Part shown: piece by piece, positions 47,737 to 62,300 of the stretch | Layout: every line of letters begins with the position of its first letter | Numbering within the stretch: the first letter of the stretch is position 1 | From: Vitis vinifera | Taxonomy: Eukaryota > Streptophyta > Magnoliopsida > Vitales > Vitaceae | DNA: 64,000 nt | Direction of reading: 5' to 3' | Assembly (NCBI RefSeq): GCF_030704535.1 | Contig: NC_081808.1 | Span: forward strand, 25,651,001 to 25,715,000 | Notes under the pieces: model-generated | What the model saw: the letters and a program-made list of their open reading frames with translations, nothing else | What the model was told of the DNA's origin: nothing | Databases searched by the model: none | Position numbers and translations under genes: made by a program

Positions 47737-49500
47737 TAATTTTTCTTCAAAAAATTTTTTTAGATGAAAAAAATGTTTTTTTTTAAACTACTGTCATCTT
47801 ACAATTGGGAAAATGCGTCCAGACGCCTAAAAAAAGGCATAAATTATTGTTTGTGTCTTCCTAAAGTAGTAGAAGACATGAAAATCACTAAACAGCGCTT
47901 TAAAACTATGAAATGTGGGCATAGTGGGATAGTGATCCCTGCGCAGTGCGCACTGAACTAACTGCCTGAGGGCCGACTACAGTCTACCAAGCCCATTGCT
48001 GGCAAGCAACATATGACACTAACTAAATGAATTCACCCAAAGATTTAAGACTCAACCAGTCTCATTATTGCAATGTGCCAACGGAGCTAGAAAGTGAAAG
48101 TACTCTAGAATGCTTTATCTATGATTTACTTACAATAAAAAGGATTTTAGTAATTTATTATATTGCTTGCTATGAGATTATAATTAGTTGATACCCGAAT
48201 TCAATTGGGACATCAGATATAAAAAAGAAAGAACCTAAACTTCTCTTACTTTAACGCAAAAAATATTAAATAATATTAAACATTGAATTAATTTATTAAA
48301 ATATCACTCCCAATAATTTTATCAAGCATTTAAAGTTGCATGAAACATTTAATTTTATAAGAAAAGCAATTCTAAATATCAAAAAACACTTTAGGCTTTT
48401 AAAGAATCATGCCTTTTAAGCGGGATATAAGAGTTGATTTGATCATGTGTTATGATGTTTGTTTTTAAAAATTATTTTTTATTTTTTTTAATAAAAATAG
48501 TATTAATGGTGAAGATCAATCAAATAGTATTATGAAATTTTAAAAATAGTTTTATGTTTTTAAAAATAAAATAAAAACTTATTAAAAATTGTGTTGGGTG
48601 TAGCATATGATGGTAATTTATTAAAAAAATTTATGTTACATCGTAACAAGAAAAGGAAAAGAAAGATTCAAAGATACAAGAAACCTAAAATCATTAATTT
48701 GATAAATAAAAACAAAATACAATAAAAATTATTTGACAATTTATATAATTTCAAAATTATAATTAAGAAAAGAAATAAATTTCATAAAGCTTGTAAGAAA
48801 AAATAATTAATTTTAAAATTCTATTTTATTTTTTCATTCTTCTCAACATTCCCATATGCAAATGGAATTAATCTTTGAATTTTCTTTACGGAATGTTAAA
48901 ATAAAAAATAAAAAAGTGAAATGAATTTTGTTTTTTGAGAATAAAAATATTATTATTATAAAAATTAAATCCAGTTGTATTAAGAATTTAATTCATTTGT
49001 TGTAGATGGATCTTAATTTGTATCTTATTTTAATTTCATTTTCCAATGTAAATTATATTTTTATTGTTGACTTTTACGCGTTTTGAGAGATGGGTGGAGA
49101 TTGGTATGAACATGTTTTGGTTGCCAATGTATTGTGGGCCAAGTAATTAGTATTTAGTCACGTTTTGTGAGAGGCAATAAATTTGGGGGACCCCCATTCC
49201 AATTGGATACAAAATAAATCATTGATGATGAAAGCTTGATAGACTAATTATTTCAATATTTTAATTTGAATATAATTCAATTAAACCATAAAATATCTTA
49301 ATGCAAAACTTAGAAAGAATAATAAGAAATAAGAACAAGTTAAATCAGTCATTCTGTGATAGTGATAAAAACTCTTTTTGGCATCGTACCAAAGTGTGGT
49401 AACTGGTAACCAACAACAAAAATTAATATTTGAAAAAACTATTTTCACATCTTTGTTTTCCAAATTAAAAATCTTTGGAGTACCACTTTTGCCTGGTTTC
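47737..49500. other. AT-rich intergenic DNA
   Basis: No gene is recognised. A short non-AT-rich patch at 47800-48120 contains a 65-codon frame without known motifs. Confidence 0.55.
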
Positions 49501-50444
49501 GGAAGTGTCTTCCCACCCCTCTGCTGCTCTCAGAGGCCTTAAGCATTAAGGATCTAGTGATGGCCCGGCCCGGCAGGTAGTGCACCCGCCAGCTAATACG
49601 CCCTCCAGACGTTGAAGGTTAGTTGTGACGAGCAGTCAAAGAGAGGGGAGGGGCGCTCTCATCCACTGGTATTGGTGATGTGAGAACGTCTGGTCGTGCA
49701 CCTTCACCCACATTGATGATTATCATATAGCGGTGGAGCCCCCTCTCCCCTTCCTCCCCCACTGATCATGCCGTTTTCGCAGCTGCCATTTTCAAATGCC
49801 TCACCGTCTTCCACTACTTCCCCATCTTCTCTTCCCCAATATAATGCATCCCCCACCCTTTCTATGCTGTGTTGTATTGTGAGCACTGAGCATTGGGCAG
49901 CTGCAGTGGAATTTATTAATTAGTTGGTATGTTTTTTCTTCTTTTCTGTCTTCCTCCCTTTTCCTCTGCTTTTCCCTTTTTCAAATTAAATATTCATTTC
50001 AAGCCATTAGGAGGCTCTCAAACCGTCTGGGCAGGTCTGCAAGGGGAGAAAATATTTATTATTGAACGTTGAGTTCTTTTGCTTTTGAAGGTATAGTTGA
50101 AAGCCAGTTTGTTGCAGGCATTCTTAGCCACGTCAGAAGCTATTCTCAAGCACCCTCCAAAAAGTTTTGCCTGGGAATAGTGGTTCAAGGATACGGAATC
50201 GACTCCTGGGCTTCAGGTCACTCTGATGATCTAATCTAATAGTCACCATTTCCGTTTCTGAAATGTTTTTATTTATTTATTTATTTTTATAAGATGATCT
50301 CTATATATGTTTCTAATTCATTTCAGGGTTTAACTTGTTTGAGTAAAGTACTTGATTCCCCTGAGGAATATGAACCTTCCTTTTTTAAAAGAAAAATGTT
50401 TTTTGTTTGTTTGTTACCAGATTGATCAGGGTAGAAGCTAAGCA
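49501..50444 (+). promoter_or_regulatory. Promoter and 5' leader of the first PILS gene
   Basis: A GC-richer region at 49510-49740 is followed by TATAAT at 49840-49845 and a pyrimidine-rich stretch. The leader probably contains an intron: donor about 50216 (TTCAG|GTCACT) and acceptor at 50420 (TTACCAG). Parts of this region recur upstream of the second PILS gene (58670-59110), including CTCACCRTC...CCCATCTTC and GGAATAGTGGTTCAAGGA. Confidence 0.5.
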
Positions 50445-53400
50445 ATGGGGTTCTGGAGTCTTTTTGTTACGGCACTTATGCCAATTCTGAAAGTACTGGT
50501 GGTTACTGGGATTGGCTTATTCATTGCCTTGGAGCGTATAGATCTCTTGGGGCCAACTGCTCGGCATCACTTGAACACTGTAAGTGAATAAATCCTATTT
50601 TAATTGGCCCTTTTCTTCTTCTTGTTGGAATTTAGTTTTTTTTTCTTCTTAAATATCAATCTAGGCCTACCAAGCAATAGTTGAAGAGAATATTTATATT
50701 CTAGCTCAAATCTGTGTGGTAAAAGGATAGTGGAAAGTCAGGCAGATCAGATGCCAGAGAAATAGAATCTAATTAAATTAAGCAGGGAGTGTGGCCAAAG
50801 GAAAAAAGTGTTTGCAGTGTTGAGGAATGATAGCCTAATGGGTAATAGAACAAGTTGACGCGAGGAAACATTTGCAAGTTTTATCGTCCACATAATGTCC
50901 TGTTGTGGTAGGCAAGACAGAGTTATAGCAGATGACAGTAGTGGCATATCCATATTTTAATACTGGATTCTGGGTGTTACAAAGCCTTTTCAGAAGAATC
51001 AGAAATCAGAGAAAGGGGATGAGTGGGCCATGGTGTAACCCATTACCAGGGACACCATCAGATACCACAGCGATCACTACACACACACATATATATAATT
51101 AAAGCTCCTATTGTTCAGCATGACAGTCATCCCCTGCTTCGCTACTTCTTTCTCAGCCCATCTATCATTGCATCTCTTATCTACTTCAGTGAAGTGGGAT
51201 CTTGAGGACTCAGGAATTCAGGATTTTTACAATATTAAGGAAATATGAATACAGTTCTTGCTTTTCAGTTTTGGGGACGGAGCTCTCTGTATGGTGGTCG
51301 TATTTTGGATGATGAGGAAAAAAAAGGAGCAGTTAGTTCTGTTGCTCAAGATGGAGACGATGATTCAGTATGGTGGCTAATGAACCAGTACCGGCACCAT
51401 GGAAGCAAAGATGGCTTCTTTTTTCCTCCATCTTGTTGATTAGATTTGCCGAAGATAAGACTTAGGGCGTGAAGATGTTGATTTAGTTGCTATATAGGAC
51501 AGAGGAGAGGAAGCTTCGAACTCACCCATTAAGAAGATAGTATTATTAGTTTTTGTTTAATTAATGCTATTGCTTGGACATCTCTGTTTGAAAATTTCAA
51601 TTTGATTTTCAGGTCCCTTTCATCAGGCCCATTCCCAGATGAGGTCAATGTAATTTACTCACACAGACAAAGCAATTAAAGAGGGGAGTTTAATGAAGCA
51701 ACAAAACCGTTCTTTTTCTAGTCTCTGGTCTTCTAGGTTGCAGCAGAATACATTGCAATTCTAGAATCTAGTTATATGTATTCTGGGATGTAATACACAC
51801 ATTCGGCTTTGGGTGCTGGTGCATTCTCTGCAATTAAACTGAAAATCATGGAAATGGAACACCCAAAACAGGAATATTAGCTTTGTAAATTGTGTTGGCC
51901 GGAGGTTATTGCGTTCTTGGACATCACATGGACTACCCTTGCCATTTGAGCAGGATTTGAAGATGAAGAGTATGCATCTTCATACTCTTGTAAGCCATTT
52001 AGTTGACATTACACTGCTTTACAGCTTCAAACCTCTAGGAGATCCATGTTTGAAGTTTTCTTTTGGTTAATTTTTGAATTTTGTGCGGTGTATATGCTTG
52101 CTTGCCCATAAATGTTTTTTTTTCTTCTTGAATATATTATTGTGTCCCACTCTCTCCATCCCTACCCATGACAACAAAATTTGATGTGTTCTGAGCAGCT
52201 TGTGTTCTATATATTCTATCCTGCACTGGTAGCTAGCAACCTGGCCGATACAGTTACAGCTAGTAGTTTGGCTACAATGTGAGTTCAGTTCTGTTCACTC
52301 TTAAGATACTTCCCATTCATCAACTGCTGCTTTAAGTTCATTTTATTCTCTATCTGTTTCACCTATAATTTTTGGTTAAATTATAGGTGGTTCATGCCAG
52401 TGAATATACTTCTGACTTTTATCATTGGCTCAGCACTTGGTTGGATACTCATAAAAATCACCAGACCACCCCAACATCTACATGCACTTATACTTGGTTG
52501 TTGTTCGGCAGGTAGGTGATTGTAACTATTTTCAAGTCATATGCATCACTAATACCATGCCTGACCAAACATTGGACAAACCAGTAAGATGGCAAATTTA
52601 CCATTCTGGATCATGACACCATCTTGTACACCTTTTTCAATATAACCAACATCTGTCGATCATATATTTTGCTGGTATGTTATGCACAGGAAATATGGGG
52701 AACTTGTTTTTCATTATCATCCCGGCAATCTGTGAGGAGTCAGACAATCCTTTTGGCTCATCTGATTGCTCCACAGATGGAGACGCGTACGCTTCCCTTT
52801 CTTCTGCGGTATTAATCTTGATTCCTAGTCTAAAATTTTTTTTTGACATTGAATACATGCTTATTATGAACTATCAACTGTTCTGCTTGGTTCAAGTGTT
52901 GGGTCACACATCTGGATGAGTTGTCGCTTGGAAATTATATTAATGAGAATCCAATCCCTTCGATTGTTATGTCTTTGCTGTTCTTATGGATGTGTGGTTC
53001 ATTTGTCTAAATTTTCTTTTTTACTCCAGCTGGGTGCCATTGGTGTTTGGACTTATGTTTACATGATTATGCGGATGTCCGCAACTAAGTGCAAAGGAGA
53101 AATCAATCTATGTAACTCCACAACCAGTGTAAGAACTTCTCGAGAAGCATTGGAAATAAGCTCAGACTGTTGCACTGAAGCATTGCTTCCTCCAAGGGAT
53201 AGCCCAAGGTCTGGGAACTGGTCAGATGAAGAAGAACTGCCTCATGACGGATCTGAGGAAAAATCAGAGGTGTTTCCTGGTTTCACTTTAAATATCAATG
53301 TGATAGTTTATATGTATCTTTTTTAGAACTTTTGCTATGGAAGTTTGTTTTCAGGCTCATTTTGAAGATTATTCTTTTGATATACAAAAAAAGTGCATAA

Positions 53401-54896
53401 AAATTCTTCTGTTAGGTGGTAGAAACCTAGCTCAATGCAGCTGAGGTAGGATCTGGTTTCAGAAGAAGAAAAGGGCTCAAAAAAGAGAGATTTGAAACTA
53501 ATAATCAAACTCCCTGACAGATCGTACCTCTGCTGTTCTGTAAAAGGAAAATACATATGCATCAAAATTTCTTATATAAAAGCCATATAAGTGAAGGGAG
53601 AAGTTTATAAGTCTATATTTTGTCTTCACACCATGTTGAAGATCTGCTATAGCCCATACCTGTAGAGGTAGTTCTGATTCTTATTCTTCACTCCTTTAAA
53701 TGAAAAACGCTTTTATAACATTCTTGTAACAGGTGCCATTTTCAGAGAAGATTAAGCAGAAAGTTAAGATCTTTATGGAAAAGACGAACTTCAAGCAAGT
53801 GTTTACACCATCTACTATTGGAGTGGTATGTTCATAACACTTGATATATTCCATGATAGCTGCATGTTTGTGTAGCTAAGGAAGCAGAGTTTCCATTTCT
53901 TTGTTTTATCATTTATGACGCCTGCTGTATCAATGATCAAACACTTGGATAAAAGAATAGAACCTTTAGCAACCTAAGGGCATCACGTGCTTTATGATGT
54001 GTGTATTGAATGGCATTAAAGTTGGCCACAGAGCTGTTCTTTGCCTAATGTGAGACACTGCTCTGAGGGATCTCTTCATCAACAATCTTCTTGTTCTGTT
54101 TTGTAGATTTTTGGTTTCTTCATTGGGTTAATCCCTCCAATCCGAAAGCTAATTATTGGGGACAGTGCTCCTCTTCGTGTGATTGAGAGTTCTGCAACTT
54201 TGCTGGGGTATAAATCCTCTCATAGACTCTGTCCAAGTTCCTAATAGTTGAGGTTTGGCCTGATTTGAGTGTTGAGGACTAGCAGGCCACCCATGATAAT
54301 ATGTATACTTACAGCTGTTTATCCTCTGATTCGCAGGGAGGCAGCCATCCCATCTACAACCCTGATAATGGGAGCAAACCTCCTTTCTGGTGATTTCTCT
54401 ATCTTGGTCTGGTGAAAAAATTTGGTCAAATGGGTGTTTAATATTCATCTTAGATTTTGCATCTACATTGTTTTTTTTTTTTGGGCCTTTCAGGTTTAAA
54501 AGGATCAGATGTTAGCATTGTTGTGATTTTGGGAATTGTAGCAGTTCGGTATATCTTTTTGCCTCTGTTGGGTGTTGTTGTTGTCAAAGCCGCAACTCAT
54601 TTTGGGCTGGTGGGATCAAATTTGTTGTTCCAGTTTGTTCTCATGCTTCAATATGCAGTTCCGCCGGCAATGGGCACTGGTATGACTACCTCTAGTTAAT
54701 TTGAGGCTTTCAGCTATGGTTGGCGCTTTTTGATACAAATTTTCATTATTTTTTTTTGATGAAAAATGCAGGTGTAATTTGTCAGTTGTTCCAGTTTGGA
54801 CAAAGTGAGTGTTCAGTTATCATGCTATGGACTTATGCAGTGGCAGGCTTCGCTCTTACCCTTTGGTCCACCTTCTTCATGTGGCTTGTGTCTTGA
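50445..54896 (+). CDS. PILS: PIN-LIKES (PILS) auxin efflux carrier family protein
   Basis: PILS proteins sit in the ER membrane and control intracellular auxin (IAA) accumulation. Ten exons: 50445-50579, 52199-52278, 52387-52511, 52690-52808, 53030-53269, 53733-53825, 54107-54207, 54337-54389, 54494-54679, 54772-54896. All are GT-AG with consistent phases, giving 418 aa. The membrane-transport fold shows as an N-terminal hydrophobic block (MGFWSLFVTALMPILKVLVV to LGCCSAGNMGNLFFIIIPAI). A hydrophilic loop at about 175-250 (CKGEINLCNSTT...SDEEELPHDGSEEK) follows, then a C-terminal block (STIGVIFGFFIGLIPPIRKL, AIPSTTLIMGANLL, LLFQFVLMLQYAVPPAMGTG). These are PF03547-type (Mem_trans) signatures. 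A tandem paralogue starts at 59398. Confidence 0.95.
50580..52198 (+). other. Intron 1 of the first PILS gene
   Basis: This 1.6-kb intron is alignable with intron 1 of the second PILS copy (59533-61116), for example around CTTGCTTTTCARTTTTGGGG. A 64-codon frame at 51245-51439 is not conserved as a frame in the paralogue. Confidence 0.7.
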
Positions 54897-57800
54897 TTTG
54901 TATTTTGCAAAAAAAATTTCCCATTTGATATCATTCCGGACGCTAGGGTTATGTTTGTTTGAGAGGCTATAATTTGTGTTACAAGGCTTCATCATGGAAA
55001 TACAATGCCTCATGTGTTATTAGATTATATAAATTGTCTTGTTGTGGTATACTTTTGGGTACCATCAATCATGACACATGATTACAAATTTTCGGAAATA
55101 ATTCCAAGAATGCAGATATACATCAATTTCTTTCCCCTCCTGGATTTTGAATTTCATTTGTAGAGACCATAATACAAGCCATTACTATTTAGGGATGGTT
55201 GGGTACGTCATACGTGTCATCCCTATCAACTAATTAATTGCCTGCTTGAACTTAATATGGTGGTCCACACGAAAGCATGGTACTCAGGCAGATCGTTAGC
55301 TTCTTTGCTGTGCCAGGCTGACTTTCATCTATACAAATTTGTCGTAGTTGATGAAACGAAAACGAAATTGTCTCGGTGTCTCATTGTCTGATTGTGTGGA
55401 GGTCATCATAATCGTCTTTTCTACTGCTATTTGTTTCGTACAAGTATAACTGGCTTTTCTTTGTCTTAATAGGTATTAAACATCTGAATTTGATTTCTTT
55501 ATATTTTCGATTTTTGAAGGTTGAAATTTAAAGTTGGGTAGGATAACTTATCTGATTTTATAGCATTCCATAGGCGTGGGATGTGTGTGATTGTGACCAA
55601 TCAATTCCAACAAGTTGAGCATCATCATTTATTCCCTTTCCAAATCTTGTTGCAGCAGGCAGCAGCCCATGTGCCGTGAAAGCAAGCAAAATCCTGGTAC
55701 AACTTGTCAGGTGGCTAAGCAGAGTTGCTTATTTGACCCACTTGATTTATTCAATTTTAGTTTTGATGATCAACTCATTTTACACATCACTAAAAATATA
55801 ACATTAAATTTCAATGCCATAAATGTTGTTTATCTGAATTTCGACATGAATTGAATAATCTAATATTGATGTGGACAAATTTTAGAGATGTTACAAGCCT
55901 TTAGTTTTAATTAATTACCTTATTAAGATGTTTTATATGTATGAAAGTTATACATGAGTATCTTATTTTTAATTTAAAATTTCAAAAAATTAAATGATAT
56001 ATTCAATATTTCTTATCAAGTCACATTTAATATTTCTTACAAAATCATCTTATAAATTTTTTTTTACTCAAATCATATTTAATATTTATTGTATCAGGCC
56101 ACCTTCAATATTTTTTATCAAATGATCTCTAAATCATTATTACATGATATTAGTCTTACTGTGATTATAGTACTAAAAAGATATCACCAATTAGGGGATA
56201 TCATTTGTGCAATGAGATCCAATCTTCATCTCATCACTTTGTAATTTATATTTTTTTTTCATGATTTTCACCTTTGTCTCATTATATATATTGCGAATGA
56301 TTCATATTTTACTATGCATTTTTAAATGATTTATATTGAAAATTTGAAATGATATTTAACATGGATTTTTTTTTTTTTTTTGTTGGAATTCAATGTGCAA
56401 CATAAATTACAGTTCTAATAAAAGTGAAATGAAAAACTCTTATATTAAAGAAAAATCAAATATATTGAAAATTGTTTAAAAACCTCCATGTACACTTTCA
56501 AATTCATTACAATAAAAAAGAATAAATTGGAGAGAGCATGGGACAAAAATTTAAATTTATTTTTTTGTTTTCTTTTTCTTTAATTTTCTAATTGCCAAAT
56601 AGAATTAACCAAGAAGATCAAGGAATGAGAGGGTTGATTTTTTGTTTACAAGAAAGGAAAAATCTATATCTTATAATATTACAAATGGTAGAGTATATTT
56701 TCTTGGGTTCCAACCAAAATAAGGATATGAAATTACTGAATCATAGAACAACCATTTAGCAAAATGTCTAAGGTAAGAGATATTAAAATTTAAATATTAC
56801 CCATTATATTTTAAAATAAAATACAAGCTAAAATTAAAAGCGTACACTATACATTTGAGATGGGATGATTCCTTATACATTCGTTATATTTGGACATCTT
56901 CTTTTATATCTTTAATTGGAGTATCATTTTCAATATTTATAAAATTTTGATTTCTATCATCTTTTAAAGTATGGTGTTATATTCGATCATTGAATGAAAT
57001 GAGAGTAAAATACAAAGAAATGAGATTATATATAACAAAATGACAAAATAATGAGACAAGATTTGTGTATTTAATTAATACTACCACCTCATTGATAGAG
57101 TCTTTTTAATATTTTTTGGCACCATGACATGTTTCTTTTCTCATTGGACGTATATGTTTTTATTCATGTTTTCAAGTAACTTACTCGTATTTTAAGTTTA
57201 CAAATATATCCGACAAAACTTTCTACTTAAAAAAAAGGTAGTATGGTCAATCTATAGAATGATTAGCAAGGCTTTACACATCATTTCACATGAATCGTAA
57301 TGGGAACATGGAGAGGGTAGGACACCAACTAGTCTTGGGAGGGTGGCTGCAACCAGCAGTCAGCAGGGTGGCTGAGATGCGGTCTCATGCATGGATCTGT
57401 GATCAGGTCGCCTGCACCTTCACAATGCTCATTAGGGTTAATGCTACTTCGGGCATCTACTCCTCATCTACCCCATCAAATTAATCACTAAGTACTAGCA
57501 AGTCATTCATGTTGGTGTAATGTGATCCGTCAAAATAAATATAAATATATATTAGGGTTTGAGGGTGGAAAATCAAATGAAAATAATCAATGAGAAAACT
57601 TTAAGTTATTAAAGTAGTATCTGTGCAATAAAAGATTTTTGGTTATGATTCCGATGGTTGAATATGTTTGATGAGATTTAACGAGTTTAATGATATTGGT
57701 GTAAATGAATTAAATCAAATTATAAGATACAAGCAAGTGATGGTATGACATTAATAATGAAACCTAAAAATATATAGGTGACATTATTTTATTGGTATGT

Positions 57801-58665
57801 AAATTTTTATAGATATAAAAAAAACATATTTATATATTATAATATGATACTAATAATAAAACCTATAAAACATATCCGTGACATTGCTTGATTGGTGTGT
57901 ATTTTTTATAAGTATAAAAATAAAACACATTTTCATATTATAGTCACATCCAAAAAAATACGCAAAATTGAAAAGAGGTAATTTTGAAGTATATATGATT
58001 ATAAGAAGAAGAGACTAAAATAAAACCATTTGGAAATAAATTTAAAAAATCTATTTGTGATCATCTTTATACTGTATCCTAAAGATAGAAAATTGTTTGG
58101 TAGGTGCGCCTACAATTCTTGAACTTTTATCGCTCATGATGTAATGAAAGAATGACATTCTAATCTTTAACTTTGTATATAAAATAAGATAATAAAAGAG
58201 ACTAAAAAAATTAAATTTTAAGTGGGATGAACTTCAAGGTAAAGTTTTTAAGAAAGACCTTCAAAAAAAATAAAAAGAAAAAGAAAATCTTTGATAGTAT
58301 TGTTTATTTGGACCCAAATAAATTTACAAAATGTAAATAACTATGACAATATACGTCTCTAGCTAAAAATAAGTAAAATACGTGAACAAAAAAATAATAA
58401 GAGCCGGTAAATAAATAAAAAATTGAGAAACAAGATGTTAAATTTCAGTAGTCAATGGACACCCTCTCATCTGAAAGAGAGTGAAAGCGCCGTTTCTATT
58501 ACGCGCATGCAGTCATGGGGATGCGATATTATGATTTATGGGGGAGATATAGGGGACTGACTGGTAGCTACAGCGATAAAGAATTCATGAAGAACAAGAG
58601 CCGGCCCACTGTCATATAGATGGCAGTCCAGTACTTACGCCACTTTCCTTGGCTACCGAGTTGAT
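54897..58665. other. Intergenic DNA between the tandem PILS genes
   Basis: Nearly 3.8 kb, AT-rich, with no recognisable gene. The patch at 57280-57480 is less AT-rich and has a 64-codon frame without motifs. The first ~200 bases should be the 3' UTR of the upstream gene. Confidence 0.55.
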
Positions 58666-58711
58666 CATCAAAGGCCTCACCATCCTCGATACCACCCATC
58701 TTCGTTTCTCC

Positions 58712-58720
58712 TATATATAA
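58712..58720 (+). promoter_or_regulatory. Candidate TATA box of the second PILS gene
   Basis: TATATATAA lies in a block that aligns with the promoter of the first PILS gene, where the equivalent site reads ATATAATG. It is about 680 bases upstream of the ATG, so the leader probably contains an intron, as in the first copy (a donor-like CACCAG|GTAATG near 59153 and an acceptor before 59322). Confidence 0.5.
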
Positions 58721-59397
58721 CTGATAAGTTCCCTTTCCACACACAATGCAACACATAGTTATATTGAGGAAGTTTCAGTTCGGCAGCTGGAATCCGGCTT
58801 GTTAATTAGTGGCTATACTGTTTTCTTTCTTTATTCGATCCTCTCTTTGTGGTTTTTCTTTAAAGCAAACGACCACAAGAATCTTCATCTCAAAATCAAT
58901 CTTTTTCATGAGTTAGAGAAACCCATTTCACTGATCTTGTCATCTGAGCTCCAACTAATTCTCATTGTTTATTGCTTGTAAAGCCGTGAAAATAATGAGT
59001 AGTCTGTAAGGAGGAGTGAATAAGATTAATGTTTTGCTTTTGAAAGTTGAACTCACAGCCAGACAGCTGTATCTCTTTTGGAATAGTGGTTCAAGGAAAA
59101 GGCGTTAACAAGCGGAGCAAGTGTGAGTGAAGCCTATAATCCTATAGGCACCAGGTAATGTCCATGTCCAACGAAGATTTCCTTCTATAGCTAGAATAAT
59201 TTGCTTGTGATCAGGTGATCTCCACATATATTTCTATTTTGGGTTCATGTTGCTTGTGAGTACTACAGTACTGCTTCAGAAATATGAATTTTTCTCAACC
59301 ATGTTTTGTTTGCATGTTAGGCTGGTGCATTGGGGATTACTTACTACTTGAAGCTAGCTAGAGTTTCAGTTAGAGGCAATTAAATTAAAGGTGATCA

Positions 59398-62300
59398 ATG
59401 GGATTCCTGAGTCTTTTTGTTGTGGCACTAGTGCCAATTCTCAAAGTGCTCTTGGTTACCGGCGTTGGTTTGCTCATTGCCTTGGAACGTATTGATCTCT
59501 TGGGGGCAAATGCACGGCGTAATCTGAATGCTGTAAGTGAATAAATTTGATTTCAATTCAGGCGTTTTTTTTCTCTGGGCCTACAAAACATGCAATATAT
59601 ATTAATCGAAGAAAATTTATATATGTAGATATATATAGTCTAGGTCAAGTACAGTCGGTGGAAAATGAGTCAAATGACTTCATGAGGGGTTCCATCAATC
59701 TAATAATCTCCAGTTTTTGGTGGGCGAAACACAGCTATAACAGATGAGAGCAGTGGGCAATTGGGCATGTCCATAGAAGCCATTCACACTTTCTTGCTAC
59801 TGCCTTTTGGATTTTACAAATCTTTTAGTAGAGAAAGAGAGAAAGGGTGTATAAGTGGGACCGTGGAAGACCGAAGAGCCTTTAGAAGAGAACCCCGTCG
59901 CCACGACCACCTCTTTCGCCTCTCACAAACACCACATCAAGTACTCTATCAATCACTCCATGCATGTATAATATATAGTTAAATCCAAAAATAAAACTAC
60001 AAGCGGAAATGTTTTTGAAAATTCGCTTTATATGCACATTAAAGCACCTACCCTTCATCAGGACTCGCCCGTCCTCTCCTTCTTAATTGGGTTTGAAGAT
60101 CTACCAATCTTGTTGGTAATTCAACTCAAAAGTATTGCCAGAAGGACTGAGGAATTCTAGAATCGTACAAGATCAAGGAAATATTAAATGCAATTCTTGC
60201 TTTTCAATTTTGGGGATGTAGTTCACTGTGTGGTGCTAGGTTGCGACAAATGGTGGTCGTATTTGGGAAGGTGAAAGAAAAAGGTGCCACCACCATGGAA
60301 GCAAGGAGTGGTTTGGTTTTTCTTCTATTTTGATGATTGGGTTTGCTGCAGAAGGTGAGGGTGTTATCTTGGTTTCCATATAGGCATTGAAGCACACGTG
60401 AGGGGACTTTGTTTCCATGTAGGCGTTAATGCACATTGGGAGGCGAGCTTCGAACTAACCCATTAATGCTGCTGTTGGGCAGCTCTGTTTCAAAATTTTA
60501 ATTTGATTTGAGGTCCCTGTCACAACTCATCAGGCCTGTCCTCAGATTAGGTCAATGTGATTTACTCACACAGACAACCTTTGAAGAGGGGAATTTAATG
60601 AAGCTTTAGTTCCCCTATTCTAGTATCTTTGACATCAGTCAAGAATAAAACACTTCTTTCTCTGGTTTGAAGACTCTGATCTTCTATAGGCCCGCAGCAG
60701 TGCAAGTACTTGAGATGTAAGTTTGTAACGCACACATTTGGCTTTGGGTACTAATGCATTTTCTGCAATTGAACTGAAAATCATGCCAAAGCAAAGCAGG
60801 AATATTAGCTTTGCAAATTGTGCCGCCTTAACCTTAATTGGGGAGGCTGGAGGTTATTTTATTCTTGGCGGAGACCATTTGAGCAGGCTTTGAACATTGT
60901 TTTGCTTCCACCATTACATTTCTTTATAGCTTTTATGCTGCGAGGTGATCCATCTTTTGAAGTTTTCTTTTGGTTAATTTTTCAATTTTGTACAGTGTAT
61001 ATGCTTGCTTGTAAATGTTTTTTCTTCTTGAATATATTATTGTGTCTCAATCTCTCCCAACTTACCCATGGGACATAACTACATACTTTTTTTTATTTGT
61101 TATGACTTATAAGCAGATCGTTTTTTATGTATTCAATCCGGCACTCGTATCTAGCAACCTGGCTAAAACAATTACATTTAGCAGTTTGGTTACGATGTGA
61201 GTTCAACACTCTTCACATTATTCCGTTTATCAACAACTACTTTTAAGCTCATTTTGTTCTCTCTGTTTTACATTTAATTTTGTTTTGGTTAAATTGTAGG
61301 TGGTTCATGCCGGTCAATATACTTCTGACTTTTGTCATTGGCTCAGCACTAGGATGGGTACTTATAAAAATCACCAGAACTCCCCAACATCTGCAAGGCC
61401 TTGTGCTTGGCTGTTGTTCTGCAGGTAGATGGTTATCTGCATGATACACATTGTAACTATTTTCAAGCAATATGCATCATAATATCATGCCTACCCAAAC
61501 ATGAGGGCCTACTTCACAGTATGGATTCTGAAACAACATTGTGGAAGTTGTGCATTATGCCACTATGTTAATTTTTCACTTGGTAGCAGCACATCATTGC
61601 TTTTTAATTATGTATTATTGTGGGTGAAGCAGCTCTTCTTCACTGTATATGACTAGGTTAAAGCATGGTAGATTTAAGTGGAGCTAGAACTGTATTCAGT
61701 ATTATTTTAAGTCAGATAGTCCCATAAATCATCACATGGTACTAATAAGGAAGGTGAAGTATAGGGATATGTTTGGTGCTAGGTTGCATACCAGTGAGGT
61801 GGCAAGATGTTGGATTTACCATCCTGGCTTTTGTACACTATTTTCAATATAATCAACGGCTGTCAATCGCATATTTTGATGGTATGATATGCACAGGAAA
61901 TTTGGGGAACTTGCTTCTTATTATCATCCCAGCAATCTGTGAGGAGGAAGACAACCCCTTTGGAGATTCTGACTGCTCTACAAATGGGGAAGCTTATGCT
62001 TCCCTTTCTTTGGCGGTATTATATATGATTCTGATTCCAAAATTTCCTAAATTTTTTATAATGAATGCATGCTTAATATGAACAATAAGGTCTCTGTTCA
62101 ATCCTCCAACAACATGTTCTGCCCATCAGTTGTTCTGTTTGTTTTAAGATTGTGTGGTTCATTTGTCTAAGTTTTTTATTTCTTACTTTGATACTCCAGA
62201 TAGGTGCTATTGGCATTTGGTCTTATGTGTATACCATTATGAGGATATCTGCAAATAAGTGCAAAAAAGAAATCAATTTAGATGACTCCACAATCAGCAT

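Noticed and set aside
49520-49740. GC-rich patch as a structured RNA or rRNA/tRNA fragment
   Set aside because: I could not fold a tRNA or match conserved rRNA blocks; it is most simply promoter DNA of the PILS gene.
51245-51439. 64-codon frame in PILS intron 1 as a cassette exon
   Set aside because: The paralogous intron has the sequence but with the frame broken, and it lacks clear splice borders.
57280-57485. 64-codon frame between the PILS genes as a small gene
   Set aside because: No motif, no promoter and no counterpart elsewhere in the window.
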